Part shown: positions 36,878 through 44,937 of the stretch, in pieces
How positions within the stretch are numbered: the stretch's first letter is position 1
Layout of the letters: every line of letters starts with the position of its first letter
Origin: Acidobacteriota bacterium
GTDB lineage: Bacteria > Acidobacteriota > Vicinamibacteria > Vicinamibacterales > CAVVIG01
Direction of reading: 5' to 3'
Assembly (NCBI GenBank): GCA_017883165.1
Contig: JADGOC010000010.1
Coordinates: forward strand, 1 to 52,228
Length of the DNA stretch: 52,228 nucleotides
The notes under the pieces: model-generated
What the model was told of the DNA's origin: nothing
What the model saw: the letters and a program-made list of their open reading frames with translations, nothing else
Databases searched by the model: none
Translations under genes and position numbers: made by a program

Positions 36878-38168
36878 CGTCGACGAGGCGCGCGACACCT
36901 CGCGCGCCTCGAGCCCCATGCGCCGGCAAGCCGTCGCGTGCGCGCGACCCTTCGAGCCGGCGGAGCAGACGGCGCTGGCTTTTTACGAACGCGACTGCCT
37001 GTCAGCGTACGCGACCGGGTTCACCTGGCCGCGCTCGACGACCGCGGCGTTCACCGCGCGGCTGCTGGGCAGGATGTTCGGGCCGCCCGCCGCCGGCGCC
37101 TTGTCGCGTCGCACGGTGCCGACGCTGCCCGCCGCGGCGGTGCGATCGTTCGCCACGATCGATTTGGGCCGCACGGTCGCATCCGCATTGGGGCTTCGCG
37201 GCTTGGAGGATCGGCTGTGGGAGTACGACGACCACCGGTTCTCGCAGCTCGCGGCCGAGCACGTGCTGCCCTCGTGCGACACGATCCACGGCATCGAGCA
37301 CGCGTCGCTCGAGCTGTTCCAGGCGGCGAAGGCCAGCGGGCGGGCGACCGTGCTGCACATCGCGAGCGTTCATCCGACGTTTCACGACGAGATTTTCGAC
37401 CGCGCGTATCGCGAGCACCCGGAGTTTCAGGAATCACTCGCCTGGCGCCTTCGTGAGCGTCGTCAGCGGCGCGACGCCCGGCGCATCAAGGAATACGAGC
37501 TCGCCGATCTGCTCGTGACCTGGTCGCGCTTCTCGAGCCGGAGCCTGACGACGCACGGCGTCCCTGCGGACCGGGTGGTGATCGTGCCGCTGGGCGCGGC
37601 GCCGGTGCGCCAGCTGGCGACGCCGGCCCCTGGAGACATGACGCGCAGCGGACCCCTTCGCGTGATGTTTGCCGGAAAGATCAGCTTTCACAAAGGCTGT
37701 CATGTGCTCCTCGAGGCATGGTCGCTGTTCGACTCGCGAGACGCCGTGCTCGTCCTCGCAGGACGCAACGAGCTGCCGCCGGCGCTGACCGCGGCGCGCG
37801 GTATCGAGCTCGCCGGCTCGCTGCCGCAGGAGGGCCTCTTCTCGCTGATGAATCAATGCGACCTGCTCGTGCTTCCGACGCTCAGCGACAGCTTCGGTAT
37901 GGTGGTCACGGAAGCGCTAATGCACGGGTTGCCGGTGTTGACCACCGCCAATGCGGGGGCGGCCGATTTGATTGTCGAAGGACGGACGGGATGGATCGTC
38001 CCGGCGGGCGACGCGGCGGTCCTGTGCGCGCGGCTGCGCTGGTGCGAAGCGAATCTGGCGGAGGTCCGCGACATGCGGGAGCGCGTGCGCGGATCGGTCA
38101 CGCCGCGCACCTGGTCGGACTACCGCGCGGATCTGCGCACGACGCTGCGCGAGCGCGGTCTGCTCTAG
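36864..38168 (+). CDS. Family 4 glycosyltransferase (EPS, 2nd)
   Basis: About 434 residues. The N-terminal domain is unusual, with CARPFEPAEQTALAFYERDCLSAYATGF, and the text around CDTIHGIEHASLELFQAAK lines the acceptor cleft. The donor domain shows VMFAGKISFHKGCHVLLEAW and SDSFGMVVTEALMHGLPVLTT with the E-x7-E pattern, then GRTGWIVPAGD. The start is uncertain: ATG 36864 overlaps the preceding gene by 14 nt, GTG 36870 by 8, and ATG 36918 by none. Its stop overlaps the next GTG (TAGTG). It builds one EPS linkage; the sugar is unknown. Confidence 0.82.
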   Translation: MPVADVDEARDTSRASSPMRRQAVACARPFEPAEQTALAFYERDCLSAYATGFTWPRSTTAAFTARLLGRMFGPPAAGALSRRTVPTLPAAAVRSFATIDLGRTVASALGLRGLEDRLWEYDDHRFSQLAAEHVLPSCDTIHGIEHASLELFQAAKASGRATVLHIASVHPTFHDEIFDRAYREHPEFQESLAWRLRERRQRRDARRIKEYELADLLVTWSRFSSRSLTTHGVPADRVVIVPLGAAPVRQLATPAPGDMTRSGPLRVMFAGKISFHKGCHVLLEAWSLFDSRDAVLVLAGRNELPPALTAARGIELAGSLPQEGLFSLMNQCDLLVLPTLSDSFGMVVTEALMHGLPVLTTANAGAADLIVEGRTGWIVPAGDAAVLCARLRWCEANLAEVRDMRERVRGSVTPRTWSDYRADLRTTLRERGLL

Positions 38169-39415
38169 TGGCGACGCCGTCCATCACGGTGGCGACATCC
38201 GGTCATCTGTCGACGTGTCCGCGTCTCGTCAAGGCGGCGACCTCGTTCAGCGAGGCCGGTTACCGCGTCCGCGTCGTGAGCGCCCTCTACTTCGATCACT
38301 TTCGCGCCATGGACGAAGCGCTCGCCGCCAACCACGCGTGGACGTGGGATCCGATCGAGTGGAGCCGTGATCGCGCGTGGGCCACGTGGTTCTGGAGCGG
38401 CGTCCGCCATCGCGCCGCGCAGCGTGCGGCGGCCGTCATCGGCGCCGATCGCGTCCCGTATGCCGTTGCGAGGCGGGCGTTTACGAGATTGGAATCAGAG
38501 CTGGTGAACCATCTGGCGTCGGAGCGCCCGGACCTGTATTACGGCGGCGGTGGAGGAGCGATTGACGCCGTGGCGGTGGCGGCCCGGCGCCGCGGGACGC
38601 GGTACGGCCTGGACCTCGAGGATTTTCACACCGGCGAACGCTGGCATGGCAGCGGCGTCGACGCGCGGCTGGCAGTGATCGAACGGGTCGAGCGCGAAGT
38701 GCTTCCGGGCGCGGTGTTCCTCACGGCGGGCAGCGCGCCGATTGCCGACGCGTACGAACGGAAGTACGGCGTGCGTCCGGTCCCGATCTGCAACACCTTC
38801 TCGCTTCCGCTGACGCCGCCGATGCCGCCGCCTCCGCATGACCGCCTGCGCACGTACTGGTTCAGCCAGACGATTGGGCCCGGACGCGGGCTCGAAGACG
38901 CGGTCCGCGCGATGGGAGTGGCGAACGTGCCGATGGAGCTGCATCTGCGCGGCGCCGCGCTCGACGGGTACGTCGAGAGCCTCCGCGCCCTGGGCGCGCG
39001 TGTCGCGCCGCGGCTTCGGATCGACGTGCATCCGGTCGCGCCGCCCGATCAGATGATCGCGCTCTGCCACGGCTACGACGTCGGATTGAGCGTCGAGCCG
39101 GCGAGCTCTGAAAACAGCACGCTGCTGCTGTCGAACAAGATCCTCACGTTTCTTCCCGCCGGCCTCGCCGTGGTGATGACCGACACGTTGGGCCACCAGG
39201 CGGTGATGGCCGATCTTGGCGCCGCCGCCGTCGTCTGCGCGCCTGGCGACACCGAGCGGTTGGGCGCCGGCTTCCGTCGCTGGTACGAAGACCCGTCGGC
39301 GCTACGGGCCGCGATGCAGGCATCGTGGCAGGCGGCGTGCCGGCGCTGGCACTGGGAACATGCCGCCGATCGGGGAGCGCTCCTGGCGAAGGTCGCGGCG
39401 GCGACCGCCGCATGA
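38168..39415 (+). CDS. Glycosyltransferase-like protein, divergent GT4 (EPS, 3rd)
   Basis: 415 residues. It opens TPSITVATSGHLSTCPRLVKAATSFSEAGYRVRVVSAL, the typical GT-B start. The donor part has RTYWFSQTIGPGRGLEDAVRAMG, MELHLRGAALDGYVESL and DVGLSVEPASSENSTLLLSNKILTFLPAGLAVVMTD. The normal E-x7-E is not present; Ser-Asn-Lys occupies the donor loop, as in some divergent GT4-like proteins. Activity is likely but less certain than for its neighbours. The GTG overlaps the upstream stop by one base. Confidence 0.75.
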   Translation: MATPSITVATSGHLSTCPRLVKAATSFSEAGYRVRVVSALYFDHFRAMDEALAANHAWTWDPIEWSRDRAWATWFWSGVRHRAAQRAAAVIGADRVPYAVARRAFTRLESELVNHLASERPDLYYGGGGGAIDAVAVAARRRGTRYGLDLEDFHTGERWHGSGVDARLAVIERVEREVLPGAVFLTAGSAPIADAYERKYGVRPVPICNTFSLPLTPPMPPPPHDRLRTYWFSQTIGPGRGLEDAVRAMGVANVPMELHLRGAALDGYVESLRALGARVAPRLRIDVHPVAPPDQMIALCHGYDVGLSVEPASSENSTLLLSNKILTFLPAGLAVVMTDTLGHQAVMADLGAAAVVCAPGDTERLGAGFRRWYEDPSALRAAMQASWQAACRRWHWEHAADRGALLAKVAAATAA

Positions 39416-40458
39416 CCACTTTGCGAATCGCCGTGACGGCCGACCCGTATCTCGCGGTGCCGCCGCGCTTGTATGGGGGCATCGAGCGCATCATCGATCT
39501 GCTCGTGCGCGGCCTGATCGCACGCGGCCACCAGGTGACGCTTTTTGCGCATCCCGACAGCCGCGTCGAGGGCGCGACGCTCGTGCCGTACGGCGCGCCG
39601 CCGCATGTCGGTGCCATCGCGCGCGCGCGCGAGCTGTGGCAGCTCGGGTTTCCGCTCTGGTACGACCGGCGGCAGTTCGACATCGTCCACAGCTTCGGGC
39701 GCCTCGCGGCGCTCCTTCCGCTGATGCCGCTGCGTGCGCTGCCGAAAATTCAGAGCTATCAGCGCGCGATTCCCTGGACCGGCGTCCGCCGTGCGGTCCG
39801 GCTGGCGGGCGGGTCGCTCCGCTTCACCGCGTGCTCGGCGAGTCTCTTCCGCGGCCACACCAGCGCGCGCGACGATGGACAGTGGCGCGCGATCTTCAAT
39901 GGCGTCGAGCTCGATCGCTACAGCTTCTCAGCCCATGTTGCCGGTGACGCGCCTCTCGTGTTCCTCGGACGCCTCGAGCCTGAAAAAGGGACGCACGTGG
40001 CGATCGAGATCGCCAGGCGCGCGGGCCGCCGGCTCGTGATTGCCGGCAACCGCGTCGACGCCCACGCCGATTATTTCGACGCCCAGATCGCGCCCGCCCT
40101 CGACGGCCACTCCGTCACCTACGTGGGACCGGTCGACGATCGCCAGAAAAACGCACTCCTCGGTTCCGCTGCGGCGCTGCTGTTTCCGACGCTCTTCGCC
40201 GAGCCCTTCGGCATCGTGATGGCGGAGTCGATGGCGTGCGGAACGCCGGTGGTCGCGCTGCCCAACGGCGCGGTTCCCGAGGTGGTGCGGGATGGCGTCA
40301 ACGGATACGTGTGCAAGACGGCCCAGGAGGCGGCGTCCGCGGTCGGCCGGCTCGATCGCATCGACCGTCGCGCCGTTCGACAGGACGCCGAACAGCGGTT
40401 TGCCGCCGGCGTCATCGTGTCGCAGTACGAGGCGCTCTATCACGAGGCGCTCGCCTGA
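39412..40458 (+). CDS. Family 4 glycosyltransferase (EPS, 4th)
   Basis: A 348-residue GT-B enzyme starting MTTLRIAVTADPYLAVPPRLYGGIERIIDLLVRGLIARGHQV. The GGIER loop is the GT4 nucleotide-sugar signature. The donor domain has LVFLGRLEPEKGTHVAIEIARRAG and LLFPTLFAEPFGIVMAESMACGTPVVALPNGAVPEVV with E-x7-E. It is at the short end of the family range. The product is one linkage of the EPS repeat. ATGA overlap with the upstream gene. Confidence 0.9.
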   Translation: MTTLRIAVTADPYLAVPPRLYGGIERIIDLLVRGLIARGHQVTLFAHPDSRVEGATLVPYGAPPHVGAIARARELWQLGFPLWYDRRQFDIVHSFGRLAALLPLMPLRALPKIQSYQRAIPWTGVRRAVRLAGGSLRFTACSASLFRGHTSARDDGQWRAIFNGVELDRYSFSAHVAGDAPLVFLGRLEPEKGTHVAIEIARRAGRRLVIAGNRVDAHADYFDAQIAPALDGHSVTYVGPVDDRQKNALLGSAAALLFPTLFAEPFGIVMAESMACGTPVVALPNGAVPEVVRDGVNGYVCKTAQEAASAVGRLDRIDRRAVRQDAEQRFAAGVIVSQYEALYHEALA

Positions 40459-40466
40459 GCGACCGC

Positions 40467-41789
40467 ATGCGGCGCGTGTTGATGGTGAGCCCGCATTTTC
40501 CGCCCGACAACAACGCGGGCACGCACCGCACACGGCTGCTCGCGCCGCATTTGGAACGGTACGGATGGCAGCCGACCGTCGTGACGATCGATTCGCGCGA
40601 CTACGAGGGACGGATCGATCCGACCCTGCTGGCGCTCGTGCCCTCGTCGCTACGCGTCGAACGATGCCGCGCCTGGTCGCCTGCGTGGACCCGCGCCATC
40701 GGCATCGGCGATCTCGGCTTGCGCGCCCTGATGGGGCTGTACCGCCTCTGTGGACGCCTCATGACGCGCGAGCGATTCGACGCCCTGTTCATCACGATCT
40801 ATCCGACGTACCCGGCGCTCCTCGGGCCGCGCCTCAAGCGCCGCTTCGGTGTCCCGTTCGTGCTCGACTATCAGGATCCATGGGTCGGTGCGTGGGGCGA
40901 CACGGTCGGCGGGGGACCCGGCAACCGCGTCGACTTCAAGAGCCGCGCGACGCGGCGTCTCGCGTCCTGGCTCGAGCCGCGGGTCATCAGCGCGGCCGAC
41001 GGCGTGACCGCCGTGTCGACCCGCACCTACACGGACGTCCTCGCGCGAACCAGGAACGCGCCCGATCTGGTGTGCGCCACCATCCCGATTGGGGGAGATC
41101 CGGCCGACTTCGAGGCCGCGCGGCGCCGGGCGGCGCCCAACACGTGGTTCAACCGAGACGATGGCCTCCTGCATTTTTGTTACGTGGGCACGCTGCTGCC
41201 GCACGGCGTCACGACGCTTCGAGGGCTGCTCAAGGCGGCAACCTTCGCTCGCGCGGCACATCCGCGCGCCTTCGAACGGCTGCGCCTGCATTTTCTTGGC
41301 ACGAGCAACCAGACCGGCGGGAGTCCCGAGCCTCGCGTGCTGCCGCACGCCAGGGAATTGGGTCTCGAGGCGCACGTGACCGAGGAACCGACGCGTCTCC
41401 ACTACCTCGACGCGCTCCAGGTGCAGCTTGACGCGCATGTGCTGCTGTTGATGGGAAGCAGCGAGCCTCATTACACCGCGAGCAAGCTGTATCCGGCATT
41501 GCTCGCGCGACGTCCGATCGTCGCGCTCTACCATCGCGACAGCAGCGTCGTCGACCTTCTGCGGCAGCGGTCGAAGGCGCCGAGCGTCGAGCTCGTGACC
41601 TACGACGGCGACGCGACGGAAGACGACATCGCGGCGTCCGCCGCGCCGGCGTTCGCGAGATCGCTCGCCTCGCCTGTCTACAACGAGGCGGACATCGACA
41701 TGGCGGCGCTGACGGAGTTTTCCGCTGAGCATCTGGCGGGCCGCCTTGCCGGCGTCCTCGACCAGGTGGCTGTCCGGGCCGGGCGATGA
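40467..41789 (+). CDS. Glycosyltransferase, GT4-like (EPS, 5th)
   Basis: 440 residues beginning MRRVLMVSPHFPPDNNAGTHRTRLLAPHLERYGWQPTVVT. AGTHR is the acceptor-side loop. FDALFITIYPTYPALLGPRL and PFVLDYQDPWVGAW are typical of GT4-like O-antigen enzymes. The donor side is LLHFCYVGTLLPHGVTTLRGLL and MGSSEPHYTASKLYPALLARRPIVAL, where SEPHYTASKLY takes the place of the E-x7-E loop. The ATG at 40467 lies 8 nt after the previous stop, one of the few gaps in the operon. The stop overlaps the FkbM start (ATGA). Confidence 0.82.
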   Translation: MRRVLMVSPHFPPDNNAGTHRTRLLAPHLERYGWQPTVVTIDSRDYEGRIDPTLLALVPSSLRVERCRAWSPAWTRAIGIGDLGLRALMGLYRLCGRLMTRERFDALFITIYPTYPALLGPRLKRRFGVPFVLDYQDPWVGAWGDTVGGGPGNRVDFKSRATRRLASWLEPRVISAADGVTAVSTRTYTDVLARTRNAPDLVCATIPIGGDPADFEAARRRAAPNTWFNRDDGLLHFCYVGTLLPHGVTTLRGLLKAATFARAAHPRAFERLRLHFLGTSNQTGGSPEPRVLPHARELGLEAHVTEEPTRLHYLDALQVQLDAHVLLLMGSSEPHYTASKLYPALLARRPIVALYHRDSSVVDLLRQRSKAPSVELVTYDGDATEDDIAASAAPAFARSLASPVYNEADIDMAALTEFSAEHLAGRLAGVLDQVAVRAGR

Positions 41790-42523
41790 AGGAACTGCTG
41801 CAACGTGCGCTCACACGCGCCGGGTTCCGGCTCGAGCGGTGGCGTCCGGCCAACCGCTTCAGCGGCCTGGACGAGACGCTGATGATGCTGAGTGACCGCG
41901 GGTACGATCCCCGGCTCGTCATCGACGCGGGCGCCAACATGGGGCAGTGGACGGCCGCGGCCTCGAGAGTCTTCACGTCGGCCCGCTTCGAGATGATTGA
42001 GCCGCAGTCGGCCTGCCATCCCGCCCTGCGGGCGGTCGCCGCCGATCGGCCAAACACGAGGTTGCATCCGGTCGCGGTATCGAAGCCCGGCTGCGCCGCG
42101 GTGGCGATGACCGGCGTGGCCGAACACGGCAACACCGGCGCCTGGGTGGTCGACCACGACGACCCGCGCCGCGAGCAGTCGTTTCCCGCCGTCACCTTCG
42201 ACGATCTGTTCGGCGACGTCTCGCGCGACGATCGCGCGTTGTTGAAGCTCGATATCGAAGGCCACGAGCTCGCCGCGTTGAGCGGCGCGCAACGCTTGCT
42301 GACCAGCGTGGAGGTCATCGTCACCGAAGTCCAGTTTTTCGAAATCGGGGACAACGGCCTGCCGTGCGCCGGCGACGTCGTGTCGTATCTGAGCGACAGG
42401 GGATTCAACCTATACGACGTGGCGACGCTCAGCGGGCGCGAGCGCGACACGCGGCTGGCCCTGGGCGATCTCGTGTTTGCCCGGAAAGATAGCGCCCTCT
42501 GTCTCGATACGAGGTGGCCGTGA
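41786..42523 (+). CDS. FkbM-family methyltransferase
   Basis: A 245-residue SAM-dependent O-methyltransferase. The family landmarks are VIDAGANMGQWTAAASRVF (near 45-63), MIEPQSACHPAL, ALLKLDIEGHELAALSGAQRLL (near 152-173) and IVTEVQFFEIG. FkbM enzymes methylate hydroxyl groups on macrolides and sugars; here a sugar of the EPS is the likely target. ATG overlaps the previous stop (ATGA), and its own stop overlaps the next GTG. Confidence 0.88.
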   Translation: MKELLQRALTRAGFRLERWRPANRFSGLDETLMMLSDRGYDPRLVIDAGANMGQWTAAASRVFTSARFEMIEPQSACHPALRAVAADRPNTRLHPVAVSKPGCAAVAMTGVAEHGNTGAWVVDHDDPRREQSFPAVTFDDLFGDVSRDDRALLKLDIEGHELAALSGAQRLLTSVEVIVTEVQFFEIGDNGLPCAGDVVSYLSDRGFNLYDVATLSGRERDTRLALGDLVFARKDSALCLDTRWP

Positions 42524-44937
42524 AGCCGCTGCGCCTGTGCGTGGTGCTGACGCATCCCGTGCAGTACTACGCGCCGTGGTTCCGGCACATCGCGATGTCG
42601 CGTCCCGACGACATCGATCTGACGGTGCTGTACGCGACGCGCCCGCTGGCGTCGCAGCAGAGCGTCGGCTTCGGCGGCGCGTTTGCCTGGGACGTGCCGC
42701 TGCTCGAGGGATATCGATCCGTGGTCTTGCGGCCGGCGACTTCCGAAACCGACGTCCATAGCGATTCGTTCTGGGGCGCCGATGCGCCAGAGGTCGGCGC
42801 CGCCATACTCGAACAGCGGCCGGACGCCGTGCTCGTCATGGGCTGGTACTCCAGCACCTACTGGCGGGCGATCTGGACCGCGCTCCGCCACGGCATTCCG
42901 CTGTTGTATCACGGCGATACGAATCTGATGAGCGCGCCGTCGGGATGGCGCCGGCCGTTGTGGGCGATCAAAACGCGGTTCCTGCTGTCGCGGTTCGACG
43001 CGTTTCTGAGCGTCGGGCGTCGCGCCGGTGCGTTCCTGCGCTTCTTTGGCGCGACCGACGATCGCATCTTTGCGGCTCCGCACGCGGTCGACAACGATTT
43101 CTTTGCGAAGGCGAGAGCGCGGCGCGCCAAGAACAAACCGGAGCTGCGCCGGCGCTTCGGCCTTTCCGCCGATCGATTCGTCGTGCTGTTTGTCGGGAAG
43201 CTCGAATCGAAGAAACGGTTGGCCGATCTCCTGAAGGCCGCGGCCATGATGACGCCGGCTCCGGAACTGCTCATCGTCGGGCGAGGACCGCTCGAGGCGA
43301 GCAGCCAGCAGGAGGCCGTGCGGCTCGGTCTCGACGTCCGATGGGCCGGCTTCCTGAACCAGACGGCGGTGGTTGACGCGTACGCCGCCGCCGACTGTCT
43401 GGCGCTGCCGAGCGACGGCCGTGAAACCTGGGGGCTCGTCGTCAACGAGGCGCTCGCCGCGGGGCTGCCGTGCGTCGTCAGCAACGCGGCCGGCGCCGCG
43501 CCCGACATGGTCGGCGACGGGCTCGCGGGCGCCGTCGTGCCGGTCGGCGACGTGTCCGCCCTCGCGGCGGCGCTCGATTCCGTGCGGCAACGCCTGAGCT
43601 CCGGCGAAGATTTCGAGCGCGTGTGCGCTGCGCGGGCGGCGTCAGCCTCGTTTGCAGCGGCGGCCGAAGGGCTCGCCGCCGCGTGTCGAGCCGTGACGGC
43701 CAGCGACGCGTCGCCGCCGCCCGCGACGGTGCGGACCATCGTCTGCTGCAGCGGCATGGTGCTCGCGGGCGGTCTCGAGCGGATGACGTTCGAAGTGCTG
43801 CGAGCGCTGAGGCTGCGGGGCGCCGCGGTGCACTGCGTCGTCAACGACTGGGAGAACCACCGCATCGTCGCCCTGGCCGACGAGGTCGGCGCGAGCTGGT
43901 CCACGGGACGCTACCAGGTCGCCATCGCGCGGACGTTGAATCCGATCAGGGTCGCGGCGATCGCCTGGGACGTCCTCCGCGCCAGCGCGGGGCTCGTTCG
44001 AGACGCGCGCCGGTTCCGCGCGACGCACGTGCTGCTTCCCGACTACGTGTCGGCGCTGCACAACGCGCCGGCGATTGCGCTCCTTCGAGCCATGGGCGTG
44101 AAGATCGTGATGCGCCTCGGCAACGCACCGGAGCCGGGGCGATTCTACCGGTTCGTCTGGCGCGCCATCGTCGATCCGCTGACCGCGCAGTTTGTGCCCA
44201 ATTCGAACTTTACCGAGCGGGCCGTGCTCGCGCACGGCGTGCCGGCGCGCAAGGTCAGGCGCATCTACAACCCCGTCGCGACGCGTTCCAGGGCGGCTGA
44301 AGCCGCGCCGGCTCAACACGAAATCGGTCGATTGATCTTCGTCGGCCAGATGATTCCGGAAAAAGGCGTGGACGTCCTGCTCGACGCCGTGGCGCTGCTC
44401 GTGTCCCGCGGCTACGGTCACGTGCGTCTGGATCTGGTGGGCGACCTGGACGGCTGGGGACCGGCGTACACCGGCTACCGCGAGCAACTCCGCGCGCGCG
44501 CGCAGCAGGCCGACCTCGCCCAACACGTGCGCTTTCTCGGATGGCGCGAGGACGTGCCCGCGCTGCTTGCCGCGGCGTCGATCCATTGTTGCCCGTCGAT
44601 GCCCGCGATGCGCGAGTCGTTTGCGAACGTGGTCGTCGAGGCCAAGGCGGCCGGCATTCCCTCGGTCGTGTTTCCGACCGGTTCCCTCGCCGAGCTCGTC
44701 GACCACCGCGTCGACGGATGGGTGTGCGACGCCTGCACGGCCGCGTCGCTCGCCGACGGTCTCGAGTTCTTCTTGAGCGATGAGCCGCGCCGCGAGGCCG
44801 CGGGACGGCAGGCGCGCCGCAGCATCGACCGATTCGGATGGGATCAGTTCGCGACCGCCTGGTGGTCCGTGTTCGCCGCACCGCAGGCGGCTCCCGAGTT
44901 GACGCCCACGACGCATCCTGGAGCCTCCTCGGCGTGA
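42520..44937 (+). CDS. Tandem double glycosyltransferase (GT4-GT4 fusion)
   Basis: 805 residues containing two complete GT-B units. Unit 1 (about 1-390) starts LRLCVVLTHPVQYYAPWFRHI, with VVLFVGKLESKKRLADLL and GRETWGLVVNEALAAGLPCVVS (E-x7-E). Unit 2 (about 405-790) starts TIVCCSGMVLAGGLERMTFEVL, with RLIFVGQMIPEKGVDVLLDAV and MRESFANVVVEAKAAGIPSVVF (E-x7-E). A short alanine/proline linker (TASDASPPPATV) joins them. One polypeptide could add two consecutive sugars. The GTG at 42520 overlaps the FkbM stop (GTGA); another GTG at 42514 is in frame. A palindrome (44293-44306) lies in unit 2 at RAAEAAP. Confidence 0.88.
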   Translation: MKPLRLCVVLTHPVQYYAPWFRHIAMSRPDDIDLTVLYATRPLASQQSVGFGGAFAWDVPLLEGYRSVVLRPATSETDVHSDSFWGADAPEVGAAILEQRPDAVLVMGWYSSTYWRAIWTALRHGIPLLYHGDTNLMSAPSGWRRPLWAIKTRFLLSRFDAFLSVGRRAGAFLRFFGATDDRIFAAPHAVDNDFFAKARARRAKNKPELRRRFGLSADRFVVLFVGKLESKKRLADLLKAAAMMTPAPELLIVGRGPLEASSQQEAVRLGLDVRWAGFLNQTAVVDAYAAADCLALPSDGRETWGLVVNEALAAGLPCVVSNAAGAAPDMVGDGLAGAVVPVGDVSALAAALDSVRQRLSSGEDFERVCAARAASASFAAAAEGLAAACRAVTASDASPPPATVRTIVCCSGMVLAGGLERMTFEVLRALRLRGAAVHCVVNDWENHRIVALADEVGASWSTGRYQVAIARTLNPIRVAAIAWDVLRASAGLVRDARRFRATHVLLPDYVSALHNAPAIALLRAMGVKIVMRLGNAPEPGRFYRFVWRAIVDPLTAQFVPNSNFTERAVLAHGVPARKVRRIYNPVATRSRAAEAAPAQHEIGRLIFVGQMIPEKGVDVLLDAVALLVSRGYGHVRLDLVGDLDGWGPAYTGYREQLRARAQQADLAQHVRFLGWREDVPALLAAASIHCCPSMPAMRESFANVVVEAKAAGIPSVVFPTGSLAELVDHRVDGWVCDACTAASLADGLEFFLSDEPRREAAGRQARRSIDRFGWDQFATAWWSVFAAPQAAPELTPTTHPGASSA
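44293..44306. repeat. In-frame palindrome GCGGCT-GA-AGCCGC
   Basis: A 6-bp perfect inverted repeat with loop GA, in the second unit of the double glycosyltransferase (translated RAAEAAP). The core GGCTGAAGCC matches the repeat at 32857-32872 and is read in the same frame (A-E-A). Confidence 0.45.
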
